Source: Vanilla planifolia
Lineage: Eukaryota > Streptophyta > Magnoliopsida > Asparagales > Orchidaceae
DNA: 64,000 nt
Reading direction: 5' to 3'
Assembly: GCA_023846275.1 (NCBI GenBank)
Contig: JAIUJO010000298.1
Span: 69,501 to 133,500 of the forward strand
Part shown: piece after piece, positions 26,101 through 36,639 of the stretch
Position numbering within the stretch: position 1 is the stretch's first letter
Layout of the letters: each line of letters starts with the position of its first letter
The notes under the pieces: generated by a model
Database searches by the model: none
What the model was told of the DNA's origin: nothing
The model's input: only the letters and a program-made list of their open reading frames with translations
Translations under genes and position numbers: made by a program

Positions 26101-26776
26101 AAAGCTTTTAAAATAGTACCTTGGGAAAGTTGTTTGGATGGCTCAAGGGAAGAATGATGTGTACTACATTAGGATGTTAAGGTCATATCTTAAGTTCACT
26201 TGGTCAAACAAGGGTTGATCTTTATTCCACATGGATTAGCCATCTTTTCTTCTTTGTTGTAGTTTTATTACATATATGTTTTACTTTTGAGTGCTCATAT
26301 TTTTTAAGGCATGATAGAAAAATAGATGAAATATGTTCTGAGTTACTAGTCTTTCTTGAATATGGACAATAGATGAAACTAGTAAAATTATATAAATGGA
26401 GTCCTCTCTAAATTCAATTTTGATTTTCAATTGATTAGTGATGTTTGGAAAGAACTTTTGGTTATAGATTAGATCACAAGTATTTTGCATTGCAGAATAT
26501 GTCAAAATTTTCATTTGGATTAGCCAGCAAACTTTGGCAATATTTTTATGGACCTTAAGAATTTTAAGCTATCAAATTCAATTCTTTGATTTTTATATAA
26601 GTTCCTCTTGTTTGATGCACTCAAATAGGTATAGTTTTCTTAAACTTATATTTCTATTTATGGTTTATCTTCTCCTCCAGTGGTTGAATTTGGTTAAGTG
26701 TATATGTTATAAATAACATTTTGAGAAATAATTGATTTACATGCTATTTCTTACCTGTAAAATGTTTAATTAACAG

Positions 26777-26896
26777 GTACCATTTATTCATATGGACAAA
26801 CAAGTAGTGGTAAGACATATACTATTGAGAGGATCTGCCAGTTAATTGGGAATCATACCACTTTCTATTCATGAGTTATTTAGAATTATTCAAGAG
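26777..26896 (+). pseudogene. Kinesin pseudogene exon 3 (P-loop)
   Basis: It encodes TIYSYGQTSSGKTYT, the kinesin nucleotide-binding P-loop, fully conserved. A single extra base then shifts the frame (ATTG where ATG is expected). The shifted frame reads RGSAS, has an in-frame TAA, and resumes as GIIPLSIHELFRIIQE, the next kinesin block. The exon ends at GAG before GTCGTT (26,897), a weak donor. Confidence 0.9.
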
Positions 26897-27255
26897 GTCG
26901 TTTACCTCTACAACTATAAATCCTTCTAGCCTTTTTTATGAATATTTTTTCACAATTTATTATCATTATTTTTTATATTTTTTGATGTGTTCTTTTTGGG
27001 GGATTGTTTTTTATCTTAATTTTTGTCCTTTATTACACTTGCCCTTTTGAAGTAATAGAATAGTTTAACATAAAAGTCCTCATTTACTACATAGATGTCC
27101 CTAACTATTAAATTTTTTTTTCGTCTACGAGACATTGATCTGTTTGTAATTATTAGCTTAATGTTTCATCTTTAAAAGGAATCAAAGTTTAAGTAAAACT
27201 TTGTTTAATCTTGTGTTGTCTACATAGCTATTTAGCTTTATTTTTTGTCATTTAG

Positions 27256-27359
27256 AAAGTGGATAGAGAGCTACTTTTTCGAGTGACTTATTCAATGAGG
27301 AGATCAATGACTTGTTGGCTTCTAGGCATCAAAAGTTGCAAATTCACGAGTCACTTGAG
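27256..27359 (+). pseudogene. Kinesin pseudogene exon 4
   Basis: It follows a GTCATTTAG acceptor and reads KVDRELLFRVTY. About 10 to 11 bases are then missing where family members have (M/L)EIY, and the shifted frame resumes NEEINDLLASRHQKLQ and IHESLE. It ends before GTATAT at 27,360. The loss is a frame-destroying deletion. Confidence 0.88.
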
Positions 27360-27455
27360 GTATATTTCTAGTTTGTTCAATATGGTTCTGTGTTGCTTAA
27401 CTATTAACTTTATTTATTTCTATTTAAATTATTAGGTTCAACCATATTTATGAAG

Positions 27456-27535
27456 AGAGGCATATATGTCGCTGGTTTGAAAGAGGAGATTGTTACCTCC
27501 CTTAGGCATTCTTCAACTCATGGAATTTGGTGAAT
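27456..27535 (+). pseudogene. Kinesin pseudogene exon 5
   Basis: It reads RGIYVAGLKEEIVTS, then after a small frameshift near 27,504 ILQLMEFGE. This corresponds to GIFVAGLREEIV...MEFGE of kinesin-7. The donor GTAAGG at 27,536 is strong. The acceptor is taken as the AG at 27,454-27,455; an AG about 20 bp upstream is an alternative. Confidence 0.85.
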
Positions 27536-27618
27536 GTAAGGCCAAAACATTATTTCTTCATTTCAGTTATATCGTAGTAGCATTGCAACTTAAGGGAACA
27601 ATTTCTTTTGTTTTACAG

Positions 27619-27675
27619 TTCATCGACACAAACATGAACCTTTACAGTAGCTGTTCCCATACAATTTTTTGCATG
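27619..27675 (+). pseudogene. Kinesin pseudogene exon 6 (switch I)
   Basis: After acceptor TTTTACAG the split codon and next bases give HRH, a deletion removes the expected IGE, and the frame resumes TNMNLYSSCSHTIFCM. The switch I arginine of SSRSH is Cys here, and so is the Arg of IFRM. Both fit CGN to TGN changes, the usual decay of methylated CpG. The expected GT donor is GC (27,676-27,677). Confidence 0.88.
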
Positions 27676-27751
27676 GCATGTATACTTGTTTGTTATCGTG
27701 CTTTCTGTTAAACTTTTTTGAAGGATCTCAACTAATTAAATTTAATTCCAA

Positions 27752-27826
27752 ATTGTTAAAAGCAGGGAGACAAGTGGAGAAGGTGATTCAATTAATTGTT
27801 TTGATGCTATTCGTGTATCTGTTATG
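27752..27826 (+). pseudogene. Kinesin pseudogene exon 7
   Basis: A 25-codon open frame reads IVKSRETSGEGDSINCF then DAIRVSVM, matching the ESR...CDAVRVSVL segment of KIN-7O. The expected AG acceptor at 27,750-27,751 reads AA, which would probably prevent correct splicing. The donor GTATGT at 27,827 is good. Confidence 0.88.
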
Positions 27827-27945
27827 GTATGTTGTTTTGATGGCAAAATAATCATGCTTATGTTTTGTTTGTGTGTCATCTCTTATGCTTCTTTTTGGAA
27901 TAATTCTTGATGGTGTGCATAATGTTTTCCTTTTCTTTTTAATAG

Positions 27946-28091
27946 AATTTGGTGCATCTAGTTGGATCAGAACATGCTACTAAAACCGATGCAAAAGGTG
28001 TTCACTGGAGAGAAGGATCAAATATAAATAGGTGCTTGAAGACCCTTGGTACCGCAATTAAAAAACAAAGTGATGGTGTTGAAAGTCAAGG
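27946..28091 (+). pseudogene. Kinesin pseudogene exon 8 (switch II)
   Basis: After a polypyrimidine tract and AATAG the frame reads NLVHLVGSEHATKTDAKGV, then EGSNINRCLKTLGTAI and SDGVESQG, without a stop. It aligns with NLVDLAGSERAAKTGAEGV...HINKSLMTLGTVI. The switch II Asp is His and the conserved Ser of NKSL is Cys, so catalysis would be lost. The donor is GG|GTATGT. Confidence 0.92.
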
Positions 28092-28166
28092 GTATGTTGC
28101 ATCGTTATATTTTTTATGTCAATTATATGGCTCGCATTTTGTTTCACATGGAAGATTGTGATACAG

Positions 28167-28269
28167 TACTCATGTACCATATCGAGACAGCAAGTTAACT
28201 AGTGTTTTGCAACCTTCTCTTGGTGGAAATACAAATACTGCTATGATTGGTAACACCACCCTTTCTCAG
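28167..28269 (+). pseudogene. Kinesin pseudogene exon 9
   Basis: It begins after ATACAG. The split Gly codon restores [12 protein letters not shown], followed by [15 protein letters not shown] and IGNTTLSQ. These match [23 protein letters not shown] of kinesins. The frame is intact and ends at a GTTCCT donor (28,270). No later exon was identified. Confidence 0.92.
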
Positions 28270-30059
28270 GTTCCTTGTTCAATTTATTAGATTTAAATTT
28301 ATTGAGGAATTTACTGCATGAATTCCCATACAGCCTATGCAATTGACCTAACAATAGTTAAAATATAATGTTGTGGGCTATTAAGGTCATCAAAGATGCC
28401 TAACACAGTAGATGTAAATTAAATTTAATTAGAACCTTGTAAGCTTTGGCTAAAAGTATTGTCATGGTTAAGCCACTAACTTGTGTAGCCTTAAATCATT
28501 TAATGCTATCTATATCCAATTCTATGTGTTCAAGGGACTAAAATCAGTTGCACATGTACAATGAAGTCATGTCGAATTTAATGAAGAGCTTGATTTATCT
28601 GTGCTGTATTTTCATCTTACGCCCTCATTGGCATTCCTTTTTTTAGAATCACAAGAAGTGAATGTGTGAAAATGGTAAGAAGCAAATGAACAAGGTGAAG
28701 GGAGAGGAGGATTTCTTCCATAAAAAGATTGAACTCTGTAAGAATCAATTCAAGTGGTTTTGAATTCATAAATTTCAAGCTTTTACTTTTTAAAAGTTTT
28801 TGTTTATCTCATATATCCTCATCATCCTTTTTTTATAGAGCTTTGGGTATAATATTTAACTATAAAAAAAGATGTGATTTTGATAAAACATTTTAAATTC
28901 TACACCCATTTTGGTCTATCTACTTGCCTGCTCTGCACACCCTGCATCTATACAGCTGTGTCTGTGGGCTATCCAGGAGAGTGGTTACTATTCTTGCAGC
29001 AAAACATACATGTAGTTGGTCATTACACGTTTGCCCACCCCATGCAAGCACACTTGCCTGGTGTGTCATGCCCTTTTGCATGTGCTTATGCACCATCACA
29101 TGTGGCACTTGGCCAGTGCACTGCAATGTCTGCTTTAATAGCTTGTAACATGTCTCTAGGTACGGCCCAAAAATTTGTCTTGTTGCTTTGTGTTGTTTCA
29201 TTGATTTTCATTTTTTTTTATCTCTCCCTTGATTTTTTTTCATCAATTTTGGATTCAATGAGATTGAAAGCAATCTCATGATTAGTACCTTGAATATTTG
29301 GAAATTAGTTAGAGCTTCCAATTCTTTTGATTGTCTACTTTTTGATTTTGTTCATGTTTCAAAGTTGTTGGAAAGACAATGTAAACTTATCCAAGCTCAA
29401 GTGGTTAAAATTGTTTTCCAAGTTTTGAAAGAAGTCTAGATCCCTTGAAGAAAAGATTTGATTTTTTCTTTTTCACAAGAGCATCTTCTCCTTGCATGAT
29501 TGGTCACTTTATGAGGAAAGACAATGTCAACATGATATCCTTAGCTTTAAGAAGTTTATCTCTTGTGGATTGCTCAATATGCATAGTTTTGTTGGTTGCT
29601 TGTTGAAGAAAACAACTTAAACCTTTTTTATGGTGATTAAAATGTGGGAAGGAATCAAATTCCCTTAGAATGACTATTTTTTTGTTGTCTTGATGATTGA
29701 ATGCAACCCTCTGTTGTTGACATCCTTATAGACTACTTGGGGCTCTAATTTATCCTTCGTGCTCAATTGGGTTAATGATCCTTGATCAATAGGATTTTGA
29801 AACATTGATTTTCTTGCGATTCTTGTGACTATCAATCTTTTTATAAATTTATAGCAATCTGATCAGTTGTGTTCATTGTTGAGTTCTTCTTGGATTATTT
29901 CAATATCATTTGGAGGAATTTCATTATGGTTATCATTTAGGCCTTTGTTACAAGAAGGTTTGCACCAACATTTGTGTTATAGATGTCATGCTTATTGCAA
30001 AGACAATTATTTCCCAATCAATCTTAAAGGATAGACCAATCTCTATTTCGTACTCATGA
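28270..30059. other. Unassigned DNA after the last kinesin exon, with a GC-richer island
   Basis: The expected next kinesin exon is not visible. About 28,915-29,185 has clearly higher GC than its surroundings (runs such as CTGCTCTGCACACCCTGCAT) and is open in more than one frame on both strands; the longest is 135 codons (28,874-29,281, +). The peptides are Cys-, His- and Leu-rich and match nothing known to me. I read it as an inserted repeat or other foreign segment rather than a gene. A diverged minus-strand frame near 29,700-29,830 is also unassigned. Confidence 0.4.
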
Positions 30060-32050
30060 TATTATGGAATAGTATAGATGAAACCAAGGTTAAGTGGTGA
30101 ATCTTAACAAGACTTTAGAATTATTCAATAAGGCGATGGAACTCAAGTGAAGGAAGTTGTCAGTAGAGAAATTACACATGCATTAAGTTGTTCAATTAAA
30201 ATATCTATGTCTACTAATTACAATAGCCACTTCAATTTTACCATTAAATGAGTTGAAACTATGTCAAGATAAATGATTACGTCATTTTGAATATCAGGCC
30301 GTATGGTCATGATCCACTTAGTGTTAATTATTATTCCAATGTATTACTTAATCAATTCTTTAATACTAAAGGATACTATTATAGGGTGGTTTGAGAAATT
30401 GATAATCTATTATTTATGGAGTAGTTCAAATTTTGGCAACACAATATATTACTTCTACTAGAAAATGGTTACTCTTCAGAAGCATTGTAGGAGACTTATA
30501 ATCTATAATTTGTCAACTTGGCAATCAGCATTTTTGCAAAACATTATAAGTGAGTGATGGCTCAAGAAGATTGTTTATGGGTTCAATCCTTCAGGTCCAT
30601 GTACCTTACATCTAAGTTATTGAGTATTGCGACCCATTAGATAATTAACAATATGAATTACAGGATTTTTGTGGGTGATATTATTTCATTCTCTTTAGAT
30701 AATTGTTTTGGCATCATCCCTATTTCATCATGGCCAAAATATCATAACATGGAAGAGGACCATCCAACACTTGTAGTGGAGCTAGTTATGAAGCATGATG
30801 TGTCAGATTTTAGTGAGATACAAAACTTAATTTCGCTAGAATTGGCAACTCATATTCTGCTTTCTCTATTGGCCAAATCAAAGGAAAGAGATGTGTTGTG
30901 CTTCAAACAATGCGAGAATACATTGTTGGACTAGAAGATCATCTACAATAACATGTATATGTGCCAAAATTCTACTAGAAAAGATGTAGTGCGGGTTTAC
31001 AAAATGAAGGTGAAGTCTTGGTTAACATATTTTCATGGAGATTAATGCTTAATTAACTTCCTACTTGCTCCTATCTATGTACTTGAGGCATTGAGACATT
31101 GGAGCATTTTTTATGGGATACTAACGTGTTTAAAGATATGAAACACCATTTGTGGGAATTCCATAGTGTGAAAGAATTATGGTCCAATGGCCTCACAAAT
31201 GAGAATTTAAATGTGTTGGGTAAAATGTAGGAAAATTGCTTCACTAATGGAGCTTCTTAGTTGAATTTTTATGAATGTGAGAATGGCTATTACATCTCAT
31301 ATAGTCAATTTTGCATCCTTTTGTGTTAATTAATCTTTGCTTTAAAAAAATATGTAAGCTTCTAAGGAAATGGCTCTCAATTTTAGCTGCACTCCAAGGA
31401 AATATTTGATTGGCTACTATAACTTGTTTCAACTTTCCTATCTCATATTATGGGAGCTCTAAAAACCTCCTTGGGCTTCTAGTAATCTCTTATTGGACTC
31501 CTTCAATGGGATGCATTATAGTCAACTATGGTGCAATAGTGCAAGAAGATGTTAATGTTCAAATTGTTATAGTTGTTGAAAACAACAATGGTAGACCTAT
31601 TGTTATTGTCAAAAAAACTTAGATTTCAGGTTCAATTATAGCCATGGAGACTATTGATATTCTTGAAGTAATGGAACAACTTAGAACTTCACATGCAAAT
31701 ATCCAAGGACCAGAGATCTAATCAAACTCTACTATGATAATTATTATAGTGATTGAATTATTGTTGTCTAAGGCAAATAGAAGTACCTACCATTGAGCTA
31801 TTCTTATGCTCAGGGTATGTAGCCCTTCAAACAGTCTTACATAAAGTACAAATGTAACTGTGTTATGGATTGGATGGCTCAACATGCATTCTTGTATGAC
31901 TTTCTTTGGGACTAGTTAATGCTTCTTTCCAAATCACTTCAAGTTTTACATTTTATTGATTTTAGGTATGAAGCTTCTTAAGGATAGTATGATGTAGGCT
32001 TTGACAATTTCTATGTCAAGGAACCAAAATTTTTATAGGCATGACAGATA
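30060..32050 (+). mobile_element. LINE (plant L1 type with RNase H), copy B, 5'-truncated
   Basis: Homology to copies C2 and D starts after the RT active site, at VVNLNK (about 30,090), where those copies read VVNFNKSKVLF and VVNLNKSRVLF. It continues through the connection region (WPKYHNMEEDHPTLVVELV at about 30,745, like WPTYINLEVDHPADVVGLI in copy D), a zinc-binding-like stretch and a diverged RNase H domain (about 31,480-31,740, with GCIIVNYGAIVQE). The 3' tail matches copies A and C1 around GTAGGCTTTGACAATTTC...AAGGAACC. The missing 5' half fits the 5' truncation common in LINEs. It is full of stops and frameshifts. Confidence 0.8.
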
Positions 32051-34559
32051 GAGATGTACAAATGCAATAAATGGGGTGTAGCAAATGGAGTCGTACATAC
32101 AGATGGTGATGTATGATGGGTTGGTTGGTAGCATCGATGACAGATGGAGGCAAAAAGTCTAATTTAGATGGAAATTAGATTTTCAAAACATTTGCAGTGT
32201 GGTCAGGGCAAGCTTACAACTCTTTATTTATTTGATTTGCTTCCAATTGCTTCAAAAATGGATTTAACTCCTTATCATCAAAATTAACATTGAGCAGAGT
32301 TAATAATGTAGTTAACTAAATCTCGTAAAATGGTGAAGGGAACAAAAAAGTAATATTTTGCAATTGTCCCCATCATAGGTCGATACTGATGTCCTTCATT
32401 CAACTAAACAAAACAAAGAGTTGAACATGCTTAGTATGTTGATCCAAGATGTCAGAATCATCCTTAAAGTTAGAGCACTAATGAGTTTTTTTTGTGAAAT
32501 TTAGCATTATGCAAGGACCATCGTAGTTCACTTTATGGAAATGCCTTAGTTTGAGAGGGCTGGCTAAAATGAGATTATTTTTGAATAAGGCAAAGTTGCA
32601 CATCGCAAAAAATGCTATAGGAAGAGGAAAAAGAAAATCCACCTGATAGTGAATAGGATTTGAATTAACATACTAAAAATATGTACTATTTCACAAGAGA
32701 AGTCTCCCTATTCAAGATGTGTTGATGATGGTGATTTGTGTGGTTGCACACAACATACCTCTAAAAATGCTACAATTATCATGAATGATAATTATAAAAA
32801 TGGCAAACATTGATAACATGGGCTGTCTAAGGTTACCTTTAATGAAGCACTTATTGGACAGAGAAGGACCATAGATAATATGAAACTAATGGGAGGTCTT
32901 TATTAACTGCTCAAAGAGACCAGCCAATTTAGATGCGAAGATGCTAGGACCAAAGGGTACCTCATTCATAATTAATGATGAAATGCATTTATTGATTGAG
33001 GGGTGTGAATGATGAATCCATTGCCACTAATTTCATTTTTTGGGTAGTGTGTACAATGGTTGTTTATCCTTTCAATAAATATCTAGAATACTATAGTGTA
33101 GATGGGGCCATTTAAGAAGATTTTGTGTTGTGTTTTGGGTTGGATGTTTTTGTTTACACATTTATTCAACTATAGAATGAGATTACGTTAGGTTAGGAAA
33201 TCCAAGGTTTGTTGTTAGCCTTGCATTGGGTTAGACATAAGGACACATGCACTGAAAATGATTATTTTAGTGAATATGTGTGTTTTAGTCTAGATTCATT
33301 TTTTTGGCACTTCTACTTTTGTGTTAGGACATGGGGAATATGTAGTGCATTATAAAAGCTATAAGGGATCCTATTCAGATTAAGAGGTGGATGACATTTA
33401 TGCAATGGTCATCCTTTGCAAGGGTGGGTGTTAAAATGGACCTTTCAAGGCAACTTTAAGTGGGACTATGGACGATTTGACCCTTTGGCTGGTCTTTTCA
33501 ATGGTTTTTGAATAAGGGATAATGTATACTTGGCTAACTGATTCACATTATTTCTATAATTGAGAGCTCTTGTTCATTAAATGCAGACTTTATCATTAAA
33601 AAGATGTGGGGGCTACCTCGATGCAGATGTGGGAGCATCATAAGAAGAGATGAGGACTTTGACCTTGGCTGGTAATTCAACCAAGGAAGAGGAAGTTGAT
33701 TACATTAACATTGCGGTGTAGGATTAAAATAGGAAAAGATATAAGAAAATAATAGATAAGAAAGCAATACCAACATTAAGATATGGAGCAAGTAATGCAA
33801 ATGGGTAGGTCCTATGCCAAGCAAGATGGGCATGTTGGAGGCACACTCATGGTTGAATGGGTATCGAAGCAAAAAATGTAAGAAGAGGATAAACCCATTA
33901 CAAATAAGATGCACAATCCATTAAGTAGTAGGGGAGTTTTGGGAGGCCCTATTAGTTCTTGGCCTACTTTGATGTAGAAATAGGGGAAGTACAAGGCATT
34001 CCCATGTGTTTAAAATCCATCTTTTATTATAGTATGACTAAGAGAGTAAAAGAATGGAAAAGGTACTATGGAATGAATTTTTTAAGATTAGCAATGGAAA
34101 AGTGAAAAATGGAAGGGGAAACTCCCTATTCATTAAACAAAAAAATAGCGGTGGCCAGGAATCTAAAAACAATTTTGGGTAGAGCATTAAGTAGCAACTT
34201 CATTTTCTAAGAAAATTTAGAAGATGGTCATATAGCTACACTTTTGTTGGGATCACTTAGAAAGAATATTCAAGATTGCCTATGGTTTTACCTTAAAATG
34301 AATTAAGGATACTATGGTTGGATTTTGTTAGGACAAAGTAGTTAATTGTATGTTTGCATTAGCAAAGGTTGCATTAGGCTGTCATGTGATAGAATTTGGG
34401 TGTGTTGTATAGCTAGCATTTGGCCTATTTTGTTAGTTAAGGATTAAGCCAGGCTCAAGTATGGCTATAGTTGTTGAGAGGGGGATTCAAGATAGCTTTG
34501 GTGCTAGTTGTGGTTATTAATAGCTTGGAAATTTTTTCCAACACCTATAGCATAGGTAT
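32051..34559. other. Unassigned interval between LINE copies B and C1
   Basis: No gene is supportable. A minus-strand stretch at about 32,400-32,500 with a DD pair followed by a HTKHVQLF block is reminiscent of the region after the Ty3/gypsy RT active site, but upstream motifs are lacking. The part from about 34,000 to 34,560 may be diverged RT of LINE C1. Otherwise I see nothing. Confidence 0.35.
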
Positions 34560-36630
34560 GTTTCATACAAGAAATTAAGAGGAAGTACAACTCTTGAACA
34601 TGTACTCTATGGAAGATGGTTTGAGAAATTATAAGCTACTATGGATCTCCAAGTATGTTGATACAATAATTGCTAAGGAAAAGTAAGTTTTCTTTGTTGG
34701 CTTGTATTACATAGAAAATTATAAAAACCTTAGGTATAGCAACAACTCAAACATGGCCTAGGAGTGTCAAATAGCATGACATTGGAAGGATTATTATAAA
34801 TGGTATAGTGCTACATCTACTTTTGGCACAAATACTATGGTTAATAGTTAGATGGTAAGATAACATCAGGTTATTTAGCCCACCATTTAATTTTGAAGGG
34901 TATCATTTAAAGTGTTGGAAAGATTGATACATATGTACTTTGGAGTGGATCTAGTGTGATTAATTCTATTCATTATGCAAGCTATAATTTGGTGATCAAG
35001 GAGTGTGATGGCCTTGGCATTTATGATTTCTTTAATTGGTAAATCACACTAACTACTATGTGCTATAGGAATTTGACGAGTCAAGAAGAAGGTTTATGAG
35101 TTCACATATTTAGGTCCAAGTATGGTATGACAAATAATAACCTCTATGTGTCCCATGAAGCTTTCCTTACATGCTGTTTACTAGTTTTTGTAATGCCTTG
35201 GACAAGTGAGAATATAATATGGCATGTTGGTAAAGTTAAACAAGTATACCTCATGTCAATCAATTGGCTTTGATTTCTCTCAATTAAAGTCTGGCCATGA
35301 TTTTTTTACATGGATGCTGAATATTCAGTACTTGTGTAGGAATTTGTTAAGGAGCATAGCATGTGGGATAATGATAAGATTAAAAATTTGTTTGTTATTA
35401 CTTTGGTTTCCATCATCTTACAATTTCCAAGGGAAAAATCTAACGAAAGAGATATGCTATATTTAAGATAAAGTGAAGACACAATGCTAGAATCCAATAT
35501 ATCTCTTGTAGCATTCATAGTTTCCAAAACAAGGAAAGAAAGGAAGTAGTCTAAGTTTGGTACTTAAACTTACAACCTTGGCTGATGGTGTTTTTGTGGA
35601 GATTGATTCTATATTTAATTCATACTCATTCATGGTTGTGTGTGAGATGTTTAGTGCTGTAGGCATGTTACACATAGTGTTGTAAGGAGGATCAAGATAT
35701 TGAATACTGACTTTGGGAAAGTTGTATGGTGAGAGAAATTTAAGGGACTAATGTCTCCACTGTGAATCTTGGAGCTGAAGGGAGGAATGGTATGCATTTT
35801 AAATCATTCAAAGAAATGTTTAATTAGATAGAGACTAACATTTGGGTTGCAATGTTTCAAAATAAATAACGATTTCTATTGCATTGTATCAACATTTGAT
35901 TAATTGAAATGTGTATGCACATGTTGGTAATGTGTTTTGCCTTACTGCTCTTCTAAGGAAAATATAGTTTTATACTACCATAGCTGCATGTTCTAGCCAT
36001 CCTAACCCATCAAGGAGTTCTTGCAACTTCCACAAGTTGTATGTAACCTCAAATTTTATCCTCTTCCAACGAGATGGGTTGAGCTTAATCACGATATGGT
36101 GGCAAAAGTGAATCTTAGTACTGGTATTGGCATAGTTATGTGAGATCATTTGGGCAAGCCAATAACTATTGCTGGTAAAAAGTGCATTTTAGAGGTAGCC
36201 TCTACCATGGAACTTATAGCCATTCTTAAAGCCATGGAACTCCTTGGGGCTTTATTTCATAATATGCATGCTATAGAAATTGAATCCAAGTTGACAATAG
36301 CTATTCTTGAAGTAACTCAAATGTTAATGTCTACCTCTTATAGGAGCAATAATCAAAGTGCTATTAATTTTGTGAATGGTTTGAGGTCTTTCAAGCTTTT
36401 GCATACACAAAAACATGGTGACTGTGTAGCTGATTGGGTTGTGCAGCATGCCCTTTTATATGATTTTATGTTGGATTGAGGAATGCCCCTTTGCAAACTA
36501 CTTTTGCGATATCTTTACTCATACTTTATGTTTGAACCACCATAAGGAGAACATAGTGTAGACTTCAGCAATATCTATTATCAACGAACCCTCATAGCTT
36601 CAATTGCATTTGGCATAACATATTGTGTCA
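34560..36630 (+). mobile_element. LINE (plant L1 type with RNase H), copy C1
   Basis: It aligns with C2 and D from the end of the RT onward. Recognisable are a YLG-like site (about 34,725), a HYASYNLV stretch followed by DGLGIYDF (about 35,009) as in the GGLG motif of plant LINEs, SKYGM after it, a KEHSMWDNDKIKNLF block (about 35,350), and the best RNase H domain in the window (about 36,070-36,478). The RNase H includes STMELIAILKAMELLGALF, INFVNGLRSFKLLH and VADWVVQHALLYDF. The 3' tail with GTAGACTTCAGCAATATC matches copies A and B. The 5' limit is uncertain. The body has many stops, but the RNase H has an open stretch of 109 codons. Confidence 0.8.
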
Positions 36631-36639
36631 TATCATAAT

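Larger units (their letters stand above)
14100..26776 (+). other. Kinesin pseudogene intron 2 (12,677 bp)
   Basis: It is bounded by G|GTATGT at 14,100 and TTAACAG at 26,776. The split Gly codon on either side restores FNG-T, the invariant residues before the P-loop. The interior is AT-rich non-coding DNA holding an old direct duplication (15.2 and 17.0 kb), Ty3/gypsy traces (19.2-19.6 kb and perhaps 22.6-23.1 kb) and otherwise nothing I can assign. Introns this long are typical of large plant genomes. It may have grown before or after the gene died. Confidence 0.85.
13800..28269 (+). pseudogene. Kinesin-7 (KIN-7O-like) unprocessed pseudogene, motor domain only
   Basis: Nine exons spell out most of a kinesin motor domain with introns still in place. 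From memory, the closest relative is the plant kinesin-7 KIN-7O (CENP-E-like) family, whose motor lies at the N-terminus and begins MERI. Such proteins are microtubule plus-end motors with ATPase activity. The order is: start MERIYVAMHARPL, then FEFDRVFGE, the ATP-binding P-loop GQTSSGKT, NEEINDLLA, RGIYVAGLKEEIV, switch I region NLYSSCSH (normally SSRSH), switch II HLVGSE (normally DLAGSE), and VPYRDSKLT. Exons 3 to 6 contain a stop, frameshifts and small deletions, and switch residues are lost, so it cannot make a motor. The exon after TLSQ (normally IHADETKSSLQFASRALR) and the coiled-coil tail were not found. Retained introns show it was not retroposed. The family call is secure; the subfamily is likely. 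Confidence 0.9.

Noticed and set aside
28874-29281. A 135-codon open frame as a gene
   Set aside because: The peptide matches nothing, overlapping frames on both strands are also open, and openness follows from local high GC rather than selection.
32400-32640. Ty3/gypsy RT fossil on the minus strand
   Set aside because: Only a short stretch around a DD pair resembles the family. Upstream and downstream RT motifs do not follow, so it was left unassigned.
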